A DNA stretch of 13,958 bases from Archaeoglobaceae archaeon (GTDB taxonomy: Archaea > Halobacteriota > Archaeoglobi > Archaeoglobales > JdFR-42), in NCBI GenBank assembly GCA_015523685.1, contig WAJW01000153.1:1-13958 (forward strand), read 5' to 3'. The notes beneath the pieces were generated by a model. It saw only the letters and a list, made by a program, of their open reading frames with translations. It was not told the origin of the DNA and ran no database searches. Positions 13,510-13,958 of the stretch are shown piece after piece (the stretch's first letter is position 1; each line of letters starts with the position of its first letter). The position numbers were made by a program, and so were the translations under genes.

Positions 13510-13958
13510 GCAGGTGAAGGAGATGATACTTCAGGGATGGCCTCTCTGGGGGCAACTTTCTTCTTTATTTCAGGATGATATCTCTTAAGCAAGAGTGAGT
13601 TGGTAACCACCGAAACGGAGCTTATTGCCATTGCTGCACCTGCCCACTCTGGCTGGAAGGTGATACCCGTGAAGGGATATAATACTCCAGCGGCAACCGG
13701 GATCAGGATTGTGTTGTAAATCAGGGCCCAGAATAGATTCTGCTTTATCTTGCTCAGTGTTTTGGCACTCAGCTGAATACCAGCCACCACATCCCTGAGA
13801 TCATCTTTTATCAGGACTATCTCACCAGATTCAATGGCAATGTCAGTCCCGCTTCCGATTGCAATTCCAACATCCGCCTGGGCAAGTGCGGGAGCGTCAT
13901 TTATACCATCACCAACGAAAGCCACTATCTCACCCTCATCCTGAAGTCTCTTTACCTC
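13506..13958 (-). CDS. copA: Cu+-exporting P1B-type ATPase (CopA), C-terminal part, cut by window edge
   Basis: The last 150 residues of a P1B-type heavy-metal ATPase; the rest lies beyond the window. The hinge motif GDGINDAPAL (fragment residues 16-25) ends the P domain, followed by ADVGIAIGSGTDIAIESGEIVLI. The last two membrane helices carry the Cu+ specificity residues: Tyr-Asn in TM7 (81-82, WALIYNTILIP) and MAISS in TM8 (110-114, then VSVVTNSLLLKRY). This is the P1B-1 pattern, so Cu+ (or Ag+) export is expected. It ends in a short Ser/Pro tail with no C-terminal metal domain. Micro-ORF, CPPC protein and YHS protein follow on the same strand. Confidence 0.93.
   Translation of the reverse strand, partial: EVKRLQDEGEIVAFVGDGINDAPALAQADVGIAIGSGTDIAIESGEIVLIKDDLRDVVAGIQLSAKTLSKIKQNLFWALIYNTILIPVAAGVLYPFTGITFQPEWAGAAMAISSVSVVTNSLLLKRYHPEIKKKVAPREAIPEVSSPSPA

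Noticed and set aside
1..13958. CRISPR arrays, tRNA/rRNA genes, insertion sequences
   Set aside because: No regularly spaced repeats, tRNA-like cloverleaf, rRNA-like segments, transposase motifs or terminal inverted repeats were recognised by eye.

Overview
The window is archaeal, almost certainly euryarchaeal. It carries archaeal/eukaryal-type ribosomal proteins (L44e, S27e), aIF2-alpha, Nop10, the small primase subunit, a GINS subunit, a PAC2-type proteasome chaperone homologue and a geranylgeranyl reductase for archaeal lipids. Arginine is mostly AGA/AGG, isoleucine is often ATA, and proteins are rich in Glu/Lys. Together with the ferredoxin-linked oxidoreductase this suggests an anaerobe, possibly thermophilic and possibly Archaeoglobales-like. 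The lineage guess is inference only.

Layout. (1) 1-337 has no convincing gene, only a weak, twice-interrupted minus-strand reading frame. (2) 338-5631 (+) is one tight run of nine genes: priS, gins51, rpl44e, rps27e, aIF2-alpha, nop10, PAC2 homologue, small 2[4Fe-4S] ferredoxin, geranylgeranyl reductase. Neighbours overlap by 1-11 bases or are separated by only a few. (3) 5702-8589 (+) is a four-subunit 2-oxoacid:ferredoxin oxidoreductase in the order delta-alpha-beta-gamma, with its own promoter-like sequence. (4) 8606-12031 (-) is an ABC importer of the nitrate/sulfonate/taurine class: membrane-anchored binding protein, ATPase and two permeases. The first permease gene appears to carry a one-base frame break near its start. 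(5) 12181-12819 (+) is a divergently transcribed lipoprotein with a Thr/Pro/Ser linker. (6) 12893-13958 (-) is a copper-handling cassette: the C-terminal end of a CopA-type Cu+ ATPase (cut by the window edge), a possibly broken micro-gene, a CPPC thioredoxin-fold protein and a 54-residue YHS metal-binding protein.

How the parts fit. Region 2 links DNA replication, ribosome/translation, RNA modification, proteasome assembly and membrane lipid saturation. The replication-translation part of this cluster is known from other archaea. The ferredoxin next to the lipid reductase is probably its electron donor. The oxidoreductase makes or uses reduced ferredoxin while interconverting a 2-oxoacid and an acyl-CoA.

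No wholly new system is evident. The points most worth checking are the frame-broken permease start, the split micro-ORF in the copper cassette (both at short homopolymers), and the association of the CPPC protein and YHS protein with CopA.
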